A stretch of DNA of 64,000 bases, taken from the NCBI GenBank assembly GCA_037893225.1, contig JAZGUH010000056.1:1054001-1118000 (forward strand). The letters run 5' to 3'. Each line of letters starts with the position of its first letter. Position 1 is the first letter of the stretch. This document shows, in pieces, positions 11,968 through 24,656 of the stretch. The position numbers and the translations under genes were made by a program. Source of the DNA: Hippasteria phrygiana (lineage: Eukaryota > Echinodermata > Asteroidea > Valvatida > Goniasteridae). The notes under the pieces were generated by a model. The model was not told the origin of the DNA. It saw only the letters and a program-made list of their open reading frames with translations, and ran no database searches.

Positions 11968-12546
11968 TTTGACTCAGATGTGGCCCCACAAGAAAACGTA
12001 CCACCTAATTCTATGGGAATTCTCACAAACTAGCGTTCAGAATCCATGTACATGTATCTGACATGTAATGCCTTAACACAATCCTGAAATAGTGTGGTCA
12101 AAATTCAGTAAACTGCAATTTATATAAGTTACTTGGATTGTTTTCCTATTAAAAGAAAACTTGGATTTTCCATCCATGTATTCCAGAAATGTTGAATTCT
12201 TTGGATTGAAGTTCTTCACTGTGTTATTTTCAAACAATGAAGTAACATTCCATGTTTTGCATGGGTTTGTTGTGCTGCCTTTGCGTGATGTGTGGACTAA
12301 CAGTAACACCTTTAAGCTCTGTTACACAGTGCTGTAGATTTTGTTAAGTACAATTAAACTACTCTTGTGACCTCATTCTATTCAGAAAAGTGTAGATTCT
12401 TTTTCAAGAATGTACAGTTAACATAATTCATTTAATTCATCTCATACCTCAAAGCATTTTAGTAAGAATGGACTTTTAGTTCCCTTGAAATCTTGACAAT
12501 GGGTGAAAGGGACGTAGTTTAAGTCGGAGAAACGACTTAAAAGGTT

Positions 12547-12576
12547 GACATTCTTTGATTCGAATCAAAGAATGTC
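12547..12576. repeat. Perfect 30-bp palindrome
   Basis: GACATTCTTTGATTC followed directly by its reverse complement. Weaker pairing continues outwards (GGAGAAACGACTT with the complement of GTTGTTTCTAC). Origin unknown. Confidence 0.8.
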
Positions 12577-12599
12577 CACTTTTTCGTTGTTTCTACTGA

Positions 12600-15100
12600 T
12601 TCTTGACTTCTCGCACGACAGACTTTTTTCAGTGATCCGTGAAAGATCATTTAGTTTGTGATCTTTAGATTTAAAAAGTTCAAATGCTTTATTGTTTATC
12701 GCTGTTACTGTACTTTTTTATTATTATGGTGAATGTTGGCTGTATTGATGTTGAGATTATTGCTGAATTTTATGCATATATTACTGGAATTCGTATTTAC
12801 CTTTTAAGCAAATCATTTTATTTACAGTTTCATACGAGAAGTAATTAATTTTGTTGACCCTTGGATATGTATATATAGTTTAATTGCACGTAAATTATTA
12901 GATTGTTGTAATGGGTCCAGTAGAATAAGCCAAATCGGAATTACAAATATGACTGAATTTGGCATCCCATTCGGTATAAAAACTTGGGTAAAAACGGCTG
13001 GATTTTGTACACAAGTCAATGGGGAAACTGCTAACCAAATTGGCAGTTTTCAGTTCTTCACATACTTTCCCCTAAAATAACAAAAACCCAAATCTGTTAA
13101 AAAATAGAGCCAGAAATGTGATCTGTGACAGATACCGTGACATTTACCACATAGTTTGAGAAAAAATGTAATACATTTACTAGTGCCCTAACATCACTTT
13201 GTTTATAAAGAAAAGTTTGTTTATCCAAGGCTTTGTCTGTTTTGCAGGCACATTGTAATCTCAATTTGGCTTAATAATACATGTACATGCTATAACTATA
13301 TAAGTATAAGATATGTTGTCCAATCTATCTATTTCGGCATGTTAATAAATAAGTGGTTTCTTAATATGAATAGTTTGCATATAACCTAATGAATTAAGAA
13401 TACAGTCGACTAAATGGCCATTCATAAGCACTTTCATAAAACTCGGGGCAACTGAAACTCCGATTTTCAAGAAATAATTGCAACACCAAAGTGCAATTAT
13501 GAAATTATGAAAACTACATGCCTCAATGGATAAAATGTACAAGAGAATGCCCCTGTATTTTGAAATAAAGAACGTGATTTCAACATGATTGTTTGCAGAA
13601 CAGGTTCATCTCGGTCACAGGGTACAGAAATGATGTCATATTGTCATGTATGCAATGTTGTAGAAGAAATGTCATGATCTCACAGAGGCCGCCTCACGTA
13701 TCCCATTATATCTGTAATTTGTTATGTTTCACTAAAATACAGAGACACCTATATTTTAGTCTATATCTGTCGTTTTATGTAGAAAACACAAACTCTGTTG
13801 TATTCGCATTTTCTTATCTCCTATAACTTTGGTGTATTCAGATATATTTACCGAGTATACTTTATTGCAAAGATGATAACACGAAAAGCAGAAATTGATG
13901 CTCATTTATGAATTTATCAATGATTTTCCCCACCTACCCACAACCATTATTTGATGTTTGGATTTGTGGGGGATTGGTGTTTGTGATATTTCCCTGGGTG
14001 GCCATGAAAACACGCAAAACAATGGTGACCCTAGTCCTGAATCCTCCAATTTCAATACGATTTTTCACACCACCTACAAAAAGAGGGAGTTAATGTGGAG
14101 ATACATGCACTTTTGAGCTGTGATCAGGGGGAAATGAATAACTGAAAAAGCAATCACAGCAACAAAATAATTTAAAAGGCATATATTAGAGGAAATATTG
14201 ACCATTGATTCCTGCCTTTATGGTCCGTGCCTTCATTTATATTCATCAAGGTTGATACAACTTTGATGTAAAGGCTGAAAAAATTCAACACACTCAGGTT
14301 TTTGCTGCATGGTATTTTAGAATGTAAGCTCTGCCCCTAAAAAACATCTAAAAACTTAAAAATTGTGGTCTTCAAGCAGGCTTTATCTTTTATAACAGTT
14401 TCCTGGTCACTATGTTTACCTTTCGAAAGTAGAATTGCACCAAGCCAAGGAGAAAATAAAACAAAAACCAAGGGCTCATAACTCTGTCCTTATTGTGCTT
14501 GAATATCTGTGATCGATTCTAAAACGGGAAATAGCCGTTATCAGATGTACAGTTTATCAAAATAAAGCACGTCGTGGTTGAAAGGTTTGTAGGGCACTTT
14601 TGTGCAATGAAACTTGCAGCTAGGCTGGGATCATAAAAAAAACTGCAGAAAGTAGTCTCAGTAAGTTTTTGTGTAGGCCTACAACATTCGATTGTACTTA
14701 AATCAAGAATTTTGGCAGTAGCAAAGGGACACTGGCTTAGACTTTGAATACGTCAAATTGGGCTTCGACAAAAGTATCAGTTCTGAAATTTGTGGCTAAA
14801 AAGAATCGTTGAAAAGTTGAGTTGATCTAAATTAACTCGACCAGCCTTTGAAAATGCGTTGTTTTCTGACAGTATTCTTGACGAAAATAGTGATATGCAT
14901 TATTTTGTTCAATGGATTGGATCATGTTTACAGCCTAATAATATTCAATGAAGTACGTCATCGGGGTGGAAGCGCCGTGCCATTTTCTTGAGCAAACCAC
15001 AAATTTCCCAAAGCCCCCCCCCCCCCCCCCCCCCCCGTTTTTCGTGCTTCGGGCTTACAGAGTCACATCTCAGTCAGCGACCATGTATTTTTATCCATAA
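12600..15100. other. Spacer without recognisable features
   Basis: AT-rich intergenic sequence between the two stomatin genes. I see no coding exon, RNA gene or bounded repeat here apart from a 23-nt C run at 15014-15036. The missing 5' exon and promoter of stomatin copy 2 must lie somewhere between 7.7 and 20.6 kb but could not be located. Confidence 0.5.
15014..15036. repeat. Poly-C tract (23 nt)
   Basis: Uninterrupted C run. Two more follow close by at 15406-15423 (18 nt) and 15549-15570 (22 nt). Confidence 0.9.
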
Positions 15101-15159
15101 TTTAAAAAAATTTAAACTGAAAACTAGTTGGGCCTGACTTACCAGCATGTAACTTTGTT

Positions 15160-15301
15160 ACCCGAGCGAAGACACTGACAATTTGGGAAACTGCCAACAT
15201 AGGGCAAGATAGCTCAGTTGGTAGACCACGATATTGTACTCCGGGGGTGGCAGGTTCAAATCCCGCTCCTGTCAGTTTTCTTTGTTCATTTGAAAATAAC
15301 A
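15160..15301 (+). mobile_element. tRNA-derived SINE (type A), copy 1
   Basis: Shared order: CACTGACAATTTGGGA, CCAACATAGGGCAAGATAGC, box A TAGCTCAGTTGGTAGA, box B GGTTCAAATCC, then CAGTTTTCTTTGTTCATTTG. Anticodon-arm region diverged from other copies. Not a functional tRNA. Confidence 0.7.
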
Positions 15302-15548
15302 TTGTTTCAGTTTATGAGATAGTGCTGCCGTCCGTTTGTACAAGCATGGTGGTAGGCGAGCCCAATCCGCTACGGAGGGCGTCGCGACGGGAGCGGGATC
15401 GAATTCCCCCCCCCCCCCCCCCCGACCAAAAAGTGGAGGAAAATGAGGAAACACAACGGGCAATGGAATGTGGAGGAGCAAGGAAAGTCTCCTCACATAG
15501 CTAATAATTGCGTAATAACTTTGTGTCGGGGAAATGGTGTACTAACCA

Positions 15549-15620
15549 CCCCCCCCCCCCCCCCCCCCCCGGCCCACCCCACCCCACAATTTTCTAGGAA
15601 AATATCTAGATCCGCCACTC
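15549..15620. mobile_element. Poly-C tract plus right end of a GGCGGATC-type element
   Basis: 22 C's followed about 50 bp on by CTAGATCCGCCACTC, resembling the right end of the element at 24657-24948 (CTGGATCCGCCCTG). The left end was not identified. Confidence 0.35.
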
Positions 15621-16298
15621 AAACTTGAATTCAAAAGCTCACATTCTCAGGTAACAGGGCGCTGAGTCCCTTTAAAGCATTTCATGTGTTGTTTTTGTTC
15701 ACTTTTCTTCAATAGTATCATTTGTGCTTTCATATTGTGGAGAGTGAAAACCTCGTGAGTGCGTAGTTTATGTGCGTCATCGTCTAAACCTCTCGTGTGC
15801 TTTGTTTCGGTGAATTTTTGCACTTGCGTTTAAGGCATTTCGTGTTGTTCATCTGTAATTGCATCATTTTTTGTAAGTACAAAAGATATTTTGACCCATT
15901 TCCTCAACTTGACTACACGGTGCACGTGACTATCACAGGCACGCGCGCTGCCTGTACGGTACTCGTGATTCGGTCGGCGTCGCTCTAAAAAGCAAAGGTC
16001 AGTTGTCCGTGTATATTAAGCTCCATTGCTAGGAGTTGTTTCTCCTCCAGAACTTACACAGCAAATTACTAATCTGATGTCAGAACCGAGGATTGAACAT
16101 TGTCCACTTGTAACGGGTGTAAACATGCAAGAAGAAGGTGCAGCAAAGGGTGGTGGACCAAGCCAGCGATTTTATGTGCGGGAGAGAAGTGGTAGGTGCA
16201 TTTAATATATTCGCTTTGCTTGAATCATCTGGTCTAAAAATGCTGCCCGTATTATACTCACACAACCCAGTCATTGTCATGCATCACCACTCCTCCAA

Positions 16299-16760
16299 CA
16301 ATTACACTGGCTACCTGTTCACAAACGCATTATCTTCAAAACAGCTATGAACATGTAAAAAGCACTAACAAGCACACATCCACAATATATAATCAACTCT
16401 CTATACCTCAGCATGCCCAACCGAAGTGGCCTCCGCTCAGGGCATAACTTAAAAATACAGCGCACATTCAAACACGCAGGTGACAAGGCTTTCTCTGTAG
16501 CTGGACCCAGATGCTGGAACTCACTCCTTCTCAACATCCGTAATTGCAACTCTGTCTGCCAGTTCAAACGCAAACTCAAAACATATCTATTTTCATCCTA
16601 GGTTTACCTGCTCTCAAATGTCATTCATAATTTATTTGTTTTTGCTTGTTCTGACTTCTCTGGATTAGTTTTCGCAGCGCATTTAGTGTAACCGTTGGAA
16701 AAATGCGCTATATAAATGTTGTTATTATTATTAATATTATTACATGTATTATTAATTATA
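16299..16760 (+). pseudogene. 3' end of a CR1/L2-type non-LTR retrotransposon
   Basis: A continuous frame from WLPVHKRIIFKTA (16299) to a stop at 16601 is interrupted by one TAA near 16354. It carries the conserved reverse-transcriptase C-terminal block GDKAFSVAGPRCWNSLL and FKRKLKTYLF. The tail has the typical 3' end: a GCGCTATATAAATG stem followed by ATT/TTA repeats. 5'-truncated, as usual for this class. A related but more decayed piece is at 31425-31855. Confidence 0.75.
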
Positions 16761-17699
16761 ACTCGTATATATGTCAGAAGTCCCCGATTTTTTCCGATGT
16801 GACGGTTTTGAATTTCATGGGAGCAACGATGGGCGTGAATCCGGGAATGGTGGTGGGAGGATACACCCTGTACTTTTTGGCACGGGGATACCTACGATCA
16901 TCACAAATTACCTTGAAAAAATACGCATTTGCAACATAGGCCCTATAAGCTTACATATGACTATATTAATTGTGTAAAACCTAATGTGATGTGACGTTTG
17001 CGAACTGTATAGGCCTACTACAGCTCCATTTAGAATATGCCTAACCTTTTTAGTTTTACAGCATTCCTTCCCAATAATCCCACAACCACCCCACCCCACC
17101 CCCATAGGGCCTACCCACCCTGCTTTTCAAAATATTTATCAGGTGGATTTATCAGGTGGATTTTTTTTATCTTGACCCCATCCCCACCTGCACACGGAAT
17201 TAGGCCTACACCGCTGCAATTAACATTACCATGTAATCTCTCTATCCACGCCTACTCATCAACAAGACTGACTCGAACATTTACTGTATAAAGCCCGCTC
17301 AATTATTCCGGGAAATGATACAAAATCAATGCCATATACTGGTTTAACCATCCCCCGGGAAAGATGGGGTTGCTGGATGGACGCACCGACATTTCTATGG
17401 CGCATTACCGAAAGTACTTGTGGTGGATTTTGGTTGTGCAGAATTCCAATTCACCACTGTTTTTTTCACTGACACCCACATTAGCTTGAATTAAATACGC
17501 ACTTTCTTGGTTCATCAAATTTATTGTGAGAATCAACCAGAGCAGTGGCAACTTATACCAGTCTCACCCCTCACTTATGTCTGTGAATGCTGAGATCAGA
17601 TCAGAGCATGTCATACATTCCCAACCAGGAATTAGCGTTATTCTGACCATCCATCCGGATTGTTTCAAATCTCAGTCAATTATTGACTCAAGCAGGTAG

Positions 17700-19020
17700 A
17701 GCTTGTCATCCGGTCTTGGGTCTTTACCTCCGCTGTTCTCACAAGTCCATCCTTGCCTGGAAATGTCCCCGTGATGAGTCCCAAAGGCCAGTTCTTCCTT
17801 GTTGCAGTCTCCTCCATAAATAGCACAGTGTTCCCAGCGGCCAGGTCCCTCTACGGTTCGATAGATACACTTTTGTTTGAGGTTCAGAGTGGGGACTCGA
17901 GATATCCCCGACCCAGCGTTTCCATGAACTGATCCAGAACCAGCTGCACATGTCTCCAGCGCCGTCCATAGGCATCCTACATGATGAAATTTCCCGGAGG
18001 TGCGTGTTGATGACCGGCTCTGAGCAGCAGCAAGTGGTTTAGTGTTAGCGCTTTGATGTCCTGCGGACTATTAGAGGCAGGAGTGATTGGACGTCCATTC
18101 ACAGTTGACTCAATCTCGCAGAACAATGTATCTAATCGCTCATCATCCAAAACTTGATCTCTCAGAACAGAGTTAATAGCACCCACGTGTGATACTGTCG
18201 GTGGGTGGGTTGTACTGCCACCCAATTTCATTCAAAAGCAGGCACTCCTCGGTCTTTTTGGTCAGGCAGTAATTACGGAGACACATCTTGAACCACAACA
18301 ACCACACCACGGCTTTCTTCAAGCGATGCCAGCTGGTCGATGACATCTTCTGGAGCAGCTGCCTCCACAGCACATGTCTTTGCCTCATGCTTTACTTCCT
18401 TGCCATCTTTGAGCACTGTCAGGTGACGCTTTGGGCTGCACTCGTAAGGTCTTCTCATTCTTTGAAAGAAACTTTGGTCCCTGTTTCCATCTTGATTTGC
18501 TATTAGCATATGCTTGGCGCCAAGTCCTCTGGAGGAATCACCTGCTGGATCGGAGCTATGATTTGAGCTTGTGTTTGCATATCTCCGCTGATCCGGTAGG
18601 GAACCATCATGGATGACATTCACTCTATCGGTGACGATTGTCTGGAATCTCTTAGAGGTGCTCTTGATGTACTGTAAGGCAATCATACTGTCAGTCCTAA
18701 GTGTGATGCTCTGAAATTCCAGCCTCATTTCACGGCGCAGAATACTGTTCGTTTTCACTGCTGTAACTGCCGCCGAGAGCTCGAGTCACGAAATAGTCAT
18801 CGACTTCATGGGAGCCAGTCTTGAGGTGTGGATACGCCCCTGCTCGTTTATACAAGCCGGATGTAAGATACTGCTGCGTAAGCGACCATAGACGCATCAC
18901 AGGAGTGATATAGCTGCTCATCACTTTAGTGCGTCCCGAACTCTTTACGTATGATACAGCGGGGAACACTGAAATATTCCAGCTTGGGTAGCTCATAGCC
19001 ACTTCATCCACTAAGTTCTT
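17700..19020 (-). pseudogene. BEL/Pao LTR-retrotransposon pol remnant
   Basis: Read on -, the RNase H region is recognisable (TDSMIALQYI, then NVIHDGSLPDQRR). Near 18190-17980 comes the C-terminal DUF5641-type region (DDERLDTLFCEIESTVNGRP, LNHLLLLRAG). Further down is the end of that domain. Frames shift several times. Between RNase H and the C-terminal domain only about 100 bp remain, so the integrase core is deleted. No LTRs were recognised. Non-functional relic. Confidence 0.75.
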
Positions 19021-19489
19021 AATGCTTTGGATAGAAAGATTTTACGTCTTATATTATAAATTTAATGTGAGTGTCCACATTGAAAGTTAAAAATGAAATG
19101 AAAGATACGATAAAACTTCGTAGGGGTTGGTGCATTTGGCTTCGTGTCGAATATTCGTAATTTTGAAAAGCAGGTGGATTTTACATAGAAGGAAATAAAA
19201 TCAAGATTATTCTATAAACTTATAAATATAGGTGTGAATACTAAGCACAAGAAGTGATTTTATTTTATGGGCTTTAGTATAAATTTTCATGAGGGGACAT
19301 TCCCATCCCCTTATACACATCCGAATGCCCGTTGCGACACAGCCCATGTCATAACCGTAGAGTTGGTCATAACCCGTCCATGTCTTTCTAGATGCCGTGC
19401 ACTCAACCGTTGCCGTGTATTGTTCTATCCATACTCTAGAGAACGTCTCTATTAAGTATATAATTGCCATGGGCTTTGAAATCTGGATA

Positions 19490-20431
19490 CAAGGTGCAAT
19501 CAGAAAGTTCCGAGACTGTTCCTGTTGCGAACGAACGGAGCGCAGCACAGTAATGTGAATAGGTCCTATAGCACAGGTGTATGTAAGTAATAACTTTCGT
19601 GAGTAAGTATTCCAAGTTACATCGCTTGATCAACATCGGCACCTGTTACACGCATTTTTGTGACCGCTATGGTACGTGCGCAATTGCGATTTCACCATGG
19701 ACCCGTATCCCGAGCAGAAGCAGCATCGTGTGGAAGTCTGCGATGATCTCCGACAACAGACCCGGGATGACCCAAACTTCATGTCGAGGATCATCAGCGG
19801 TGACGAGAGTTGGATCTATACGGCTACGACCTAGATAGAGAGACCAGGCAGTCTTCGCATTGGAAGACCGAAGAAGGCGCGTCGGGTCAGGAGCGCAATC
19901 AAAAGCATGCTCATCGTTTTCTTTGACATTCGCGGGGTTGTGCACCGTGAATTCCTCCCCAGGGTCAGACTGTCGACGCTGAGTTCTACTGTACCGTTAT
20001 GAGGCGTCTGAGGGAGAACATTCGGCGCAAACGGCCTGAACTGTGGCGCGCTGGCAATTGGGTGCTCCAACATGACAACGCGCCCGCTCACAGCGCGTTG
20101 AAAACGCGCGAGTTTCTCGCCCGCAACAACACAATCGTCGCTCCCCACCCCCTACTCGCCGGGTTTGGCTCCCTGCGACTTCTTTTTGTTCCCCAAAATG
20201 AAGTTCAAAAGGGTCGCCGTTTTGACACTGTGGAGGAGATCCACATCGCAGATGGTGGTTGACGCGCTTGCGGAACAGGATTTCCATGGGAGCGTTCCAA
20301 GTGTGGCAGGAGTGATGGGAGCGGTGTATCGCTGCACGAGGGGACTACTTTGAAGGGGATGGCGGCCAGATTTAAATCACTTACGGTTGCTTGTTATAGG
20401 CGCAGTCCCGGAACTTTCTGACCGCACCTCG
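19490..20431 (+). mobile_element. Truncated mariner transposon with both ends
   Basis: 942 bp between TA dinucleotides (19488-19489, 20432-20433). Left end CAAGGTGCAATCAGAAAGTT matches the inverted right end CGAGGTGCGGTCAGAAAGTT. Transposase blocks on + are GDESWIY (~19800), LQHDNAPAH (~20074) and APCDFFLFP (~20172), so the three catalytic Asp positions of the D,D34D class are visible. The N-terminal DNA-binding part is deleted and the frame is broken at least twice (after GDESWIY and before APCDFF). Inactive. Confidence 0.88.
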
Positions 20432-20485
20432 TACTCATACATTTTAAATGCGTTCTTGTATTGCGTCTAGCTGTGTTCATCACAT

Positions 20486-20539
20486 AAGCCGTTTCGCGGA
20501 ACCGCCATCTTGAATTTTGCGTTATCCGCGAAACGGCTT
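20486..20539. repeat. Inverted repeat just upstream of stomatin copy 2 exon
   Basis: AAGCCGTTTCGCGGA (20486-20500) and TCCGCGAAACGGCTT (20525-20539) are perfect 15-bp arms around 24 nt. Lies 103 bp before the exon at 20642. Confidence 0.75.
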
Positions 20540-20641
20540 CTTGATAGGTAATCTTTAAAGCAAATATGTTTCATCCAATTTGTATATTGTTAAACATGCC
20601 TAGTCCGTCATTTAACTATATTTTTAATTTCTTTTCAATAG

Positions 20642-23600
20642 ACACCCACAAGATGTCCTTCTGCACATATGTTCTCTGGTTCCTATCGATCCTGTTTATT
20701 TCCGTAACATTTCCACTAACCATCTGGTTTTGCTTTAAGGTGAGTTTTCACCTCTGCATTCACTTTAAATTTAAAAGTCTACGGCATGAAACAAGTAAAG
20801 CCGCAACAAAAACACGCGAACAGAAATCAATACATGACAAGCTGCATGTATTGTTGTGGCGCTCTTATTGTTGTGGCGCTCTTATGTAATACATTGTATT
20901 CAGTAACAGTAGGCCTTTTTAATATTTGGACCGTTTATATGTAGGCCTATGTGTGAACTAGGCTTTAGACATTCTGAAGGCATTTTATGCCCTTTAAGTA
21001 ATAATTTGGACTGCCACTCCCCCTTGGTTCCATAATTTCCCTTTTGTGTTTCTCCATCCACCCCCACTTGCTTGTGTGTCTTGTAATAACTACACTGTCA
21101 TTTGCCTTTGAGAAAGAACTCGCTAAAGTTCGAAACGTTGGGCCAGCTAATTAGTGATTAATATAAATTTACATATTCATGAACACAGAAGTGATTTCTT
21201 TTTAATTTTCCCTGGGTAATTTCCGGAATAGTTGTTTTCCACATTATTTGATTGCTAAGTAGCCAGTCTGTGAACAAATTCAATTTACAAACTAAAACAG
21301 TAAAGCAAATTTGTAATTCATTTTTGTACTGTGTAAAGTGCCGAATTGTTACAACGGCGCCCTCACATGTTAGGAAATAGCTTGAACATTTTGAACAGTG
21401 AAAAGCTACACTTTTTAATCCATATTTCAAGTCTAAAAGTGGAATTCCTTACAATTCGCTTACAATTCACAAGCATTAATATTTGCGCAGAATATCTTTA
21501 CAAACGATATCACGGATAGCTTTCCAGTGGGTCGTTCTTAAGTATTAATCCAACTCTCCTCACCTGATTTCATGGCATGGTACATGTAATATTCTGTGGG
21601 TTCAATCTGACAGACGATTGCTGAGTATGAGAGAGCCATCCTCTTCCGAGTTGGTCGCCTGATGCCAGGAGGTCCAAAAGGACCTGGTCTGTTCTTCATC
21701 ATCCCCTGCATTGATGAGATCCGAGTGGTGGACCTTAGGACCCTGTCCTTTGATGTCCCACCTCAAGAGGTAACTGGTAATGGTGTTCTCTTGAACTGAA
21801 TATGGCCTACACCTCCTGTTCACGCAAGTTCAGGAGCTGTGCTTGATATTTGTTGGGTTGGGTTGGGTTGGGTTGGGTTGGGTTGGGTTGGGTTGGGTTG
21901 GGTTGGGTTGAGTTTGTATATGCCGGCAATCGTGGACCTAGGACAAAAGAATTCGAGCGTAGACAAAGGGGTCCACGTTTGACCTAACGTCCACGATTGA
22001 AAATCGTGTACAAAACTAATGGGAGGCCTTCCGAAAAAGTTAGAGTATAAACAAAAGAGGAACAATGGGAGGTCCACGATTGCACCCGTTTACATGACTG
22101 GGTGGGTTGGGTTGGGTTTCGGTTATTGGTTTTTCGTTTGTCATTTACATGTACATGTATTTGGGCGATTGCTGTTCTCGTTGTTACACTGGGTCCGAAT
22201 CTTTGAGCCAACACCGGCAATTATGCTTAGTTGTCGAGTGGCCGTGGCATAGTGCACTAGTATTGAGCAGGAGGTCGTGGGTTTGATAACTCCCACCCAA
22301 GTAAACGTGGCTTCACAGAATGACAGGCCTGCAGCATTGGAAGGGTAATTCCCTAGTATACATTTTCTTGGCTTTATATATATTCAGATCCTGTCCAAAG
22401 ACAGTGTGACAGTCACTGTTGATGCAGTGGTCTACTTTCGTGTGCGAGACCCAACGATGGCAATTATCAACGTGGAGAACTACAAGCGTTCCACAGAGCT
22501 GCTGGCCGCTACCACGCTGCGTAACGTCCTGGGAACCAAGACCCTGGCAGAAGTGCTGAGTCATCGGGAAGAGATCAGCAGCACCCTGAAGTCCCTTCTG
22601 GATGAAGCCACTGATCCCTGGGGTGTCAAAGTAGAACGAGTCGAGATGTAAGTTGCAATTGTTATGATGTGTCATAGTGCCGTGCTTGAAGCTTCAAAAT
22701 TAGGCCCAGTGGTTGGCTTGCATGCATGGGTGTAATGAAAAACGGGGGGTGTTTATCATACAATCTCTCCGAATTAAGTCATGAACACTGATTGCCTTAA
22801 TAATAGTTTAACCCCCAAATGTTTAGCACTAACAAAGTATTAAACTTTAACTTCTTTTAAGGTAAATTTAACTTGATGAATTTCTCATTTTAAAACACTT
22901 TGTGGAGTGCTAAACTGAAGAGATGTCAGTGGCCAAATACTTAGGCCTAAAAGGTTAACACTTTCTGTGTGTGAAATTGTTTTGGTAAACCACCAGAAAG
23001 ATTATCCCCCTGAAATATGCCAGTCTGGAATGCAGTCTATGTACAAATACGAAAGTTTGTGAGAAGACTAACGCAGGTTGTCGTGCTTGGTCCAACATTT
23101 TAAACCCCTGGAAAAGATGCTAAAATCAGGAACATACAGAACCATTTCAAAACTTGTTTTGTCTCACACGGATTATGATTGTAATGGATTTTGACTTCAG
23201 CTCAATCACCATTCAATCTCATTTAGATTTAATGTCCATTGTATCTCCTTCTGATTTATGTTTAACAGTAAAGACGTGCGTTTACCAAGACAGATGCAGC
23301 GTGCCATGGCCGCAGAAGCAGAAGCATCCAGGGAGGCGCGTGCAAAGGTTAGTATATACGGGTTGTAAAGATATCTTCGATAATTTACTCTTTGTACAAA
23401 ACATGGATTTCAACATGTGTGCTGCAGGTTAGTCCAAAAGTAGATGGAAACATATTGTTACAAATGCCACGTGTCCCAATAAAGGTTTGTTGCCACTGGG
23501 GGTGGTCATTTAGCTTGAATCAAGTGAATTCCCTTGTAAAGCTGTGTCCGCATTGGACTTTTTTTGGTAAAACGTACGGAGACTGCTGTCAACTTCACCA

Positions 23601-24535
23601 AAATAAGTCCAATGCGGTAAACCGGTAAACTGTCCAAATTGTCAAGTGTCCGTTGGTTGTCCGTTTATCCCTCCGCAGCGGGAACTTTTACAGGGCCAAC
23701 CGTGCAGCGGAATAGTTACGTGGCCAGTTTTACATCGCTGAAAGTCCAGTGCGGACAGCCACTGTAAAACGTTTATTTTGAACACTGCAAAGTTTACGTG
23801 CCAATGACTTTCCGCGAGCATTGTAATCCAAGTGCGGACGCACGGAAGAATAACCACAGTGTAACAATTACACACGGTAACTTTTTTACAATTTTAAGTC
23901 CAATGCGAACGCGGCTTACGTCGTATCAATTTAAAAACAGATTGTCGTTTCACGTCCTTTGTGATAGAATACTGTTGGCTTTGACAGAAACCCGACTACC
24001 TAACACGTTCATTTTTAACTGTCGTTTTTCATACATCGCTTTCTATTGGAAAGTTATGGTTTTGCATGATGTGTTACTTGGGACCAAATTTGCGACTACA
24101 CTGCGGGTTATCGATTTTCAGATTTTAAATTTTTACTGATTTTTTATTTTATCCTCAAATAAAAGGTAAAACTGAAAATTGACTTTAAAATAAACGTGTT
24201 ACCTGTAGATTACAAATATAAAAGTGAATAATTATAAATTTCATAGGCCTAATCATGCATCCTTTACTTCGTGATGTGAACTAAATAGTTTACATCCTCT
24301 GGTGTATTGTTTAACACCGGGAATACTCTTTTCTTACAACCAGGTGATTGCTGCAGAGGGTGAGCAGAACGCTGCCCGAGCCCTGAAGGAGGCTGCCGAC
24401 ATCATCGCTGAGTCTCCCAATGCACTCCAGCTCCGTTACCTCCAGACCCTCAACTCCATCTCGGCCGAGAAGAACTCCACCATCATCTTTCCTCTGCCAA
24501 TCGATATTCTGTCCGGCATGGTAAACAGGAAGTAG
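20642..24535 (+). CDS. STOM: Stomatin-like protein, copy 2 (N-terminal exon not found)
   Basis: Tandem paralogue of the gene ending at 7720. Exons: 20642-20739, 21614-21769, 22388-22647, 23269-23347, 24344-24535. Exon lengths and phases are the same as in copy 1 to the base. The membrane hairpin exon keeps the Cys and the TFPLTIW Pro. The SPFH core reads [18 protein letters not shown] and differs from copy 1 at few positions; exon 4 encodes the identical peptide. The end differs more (ILSGMVNRK against LLAGLINKK). Introns are much shorter than in copy 1. The first exon begins in mid-codon after an acceptor (11 nt before the first in-frame ATG, as in copy 1), so a 5' exon lies upstream. Both copies look intact and likely functional. 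Confidence 0.93.
21852..21910. repeat. GTTGG pentamer microsatellite, about 12 copies
   Basis: Pure GTTGG repeats in intron 2 of stomatin copy 2. A short second patch occurs at 22103-22120. Not telomeric: unit and context do not fit TTAGGG. Confidence 0.9.
22220..22312 (+). mobile_element. tRNA-like SINE fragment
   Basis: GTGGCCGTGGCATAGTGCACTAG resembles a box A region. GTCGTGGGTTTGATAACTCC resembles box B. No paired acceptor stem. Intron 2 of stomatin copy 2. Confidence 0.35.
23539..23917. mobile_element. Non-autonomous DNA transposon, second member
   Basis: Ends TGTCCGCATTGGACTTTTTT and AAGTCCAATGCGAACGCGG are inverted repeats related to the element at 9450-9913. The interior repeats the GTCCAATGCGG/GTCCAGTGCGGA word in both orientations. 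Intron 4 of stomatin copy 2. Confidence 0.55.
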
Positions 24536-24656
24536 AGCAAGGGGAAGGATGAGTGTAGACCTCGCTCTTGCTGTGCATGCCGGAACCTGACTCTGACTCG
24601 TGGGAGAACCTTGGAGCAAAATTTAGTCCTTATATTCCAATTACAGAAATCAGTCA

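Noticed and set aside
21852..21910. GGGTT-rich array as telomere-like
   Set aside because: Pure pentamer GTTGG, not TTAGGG; simple microsatellite.
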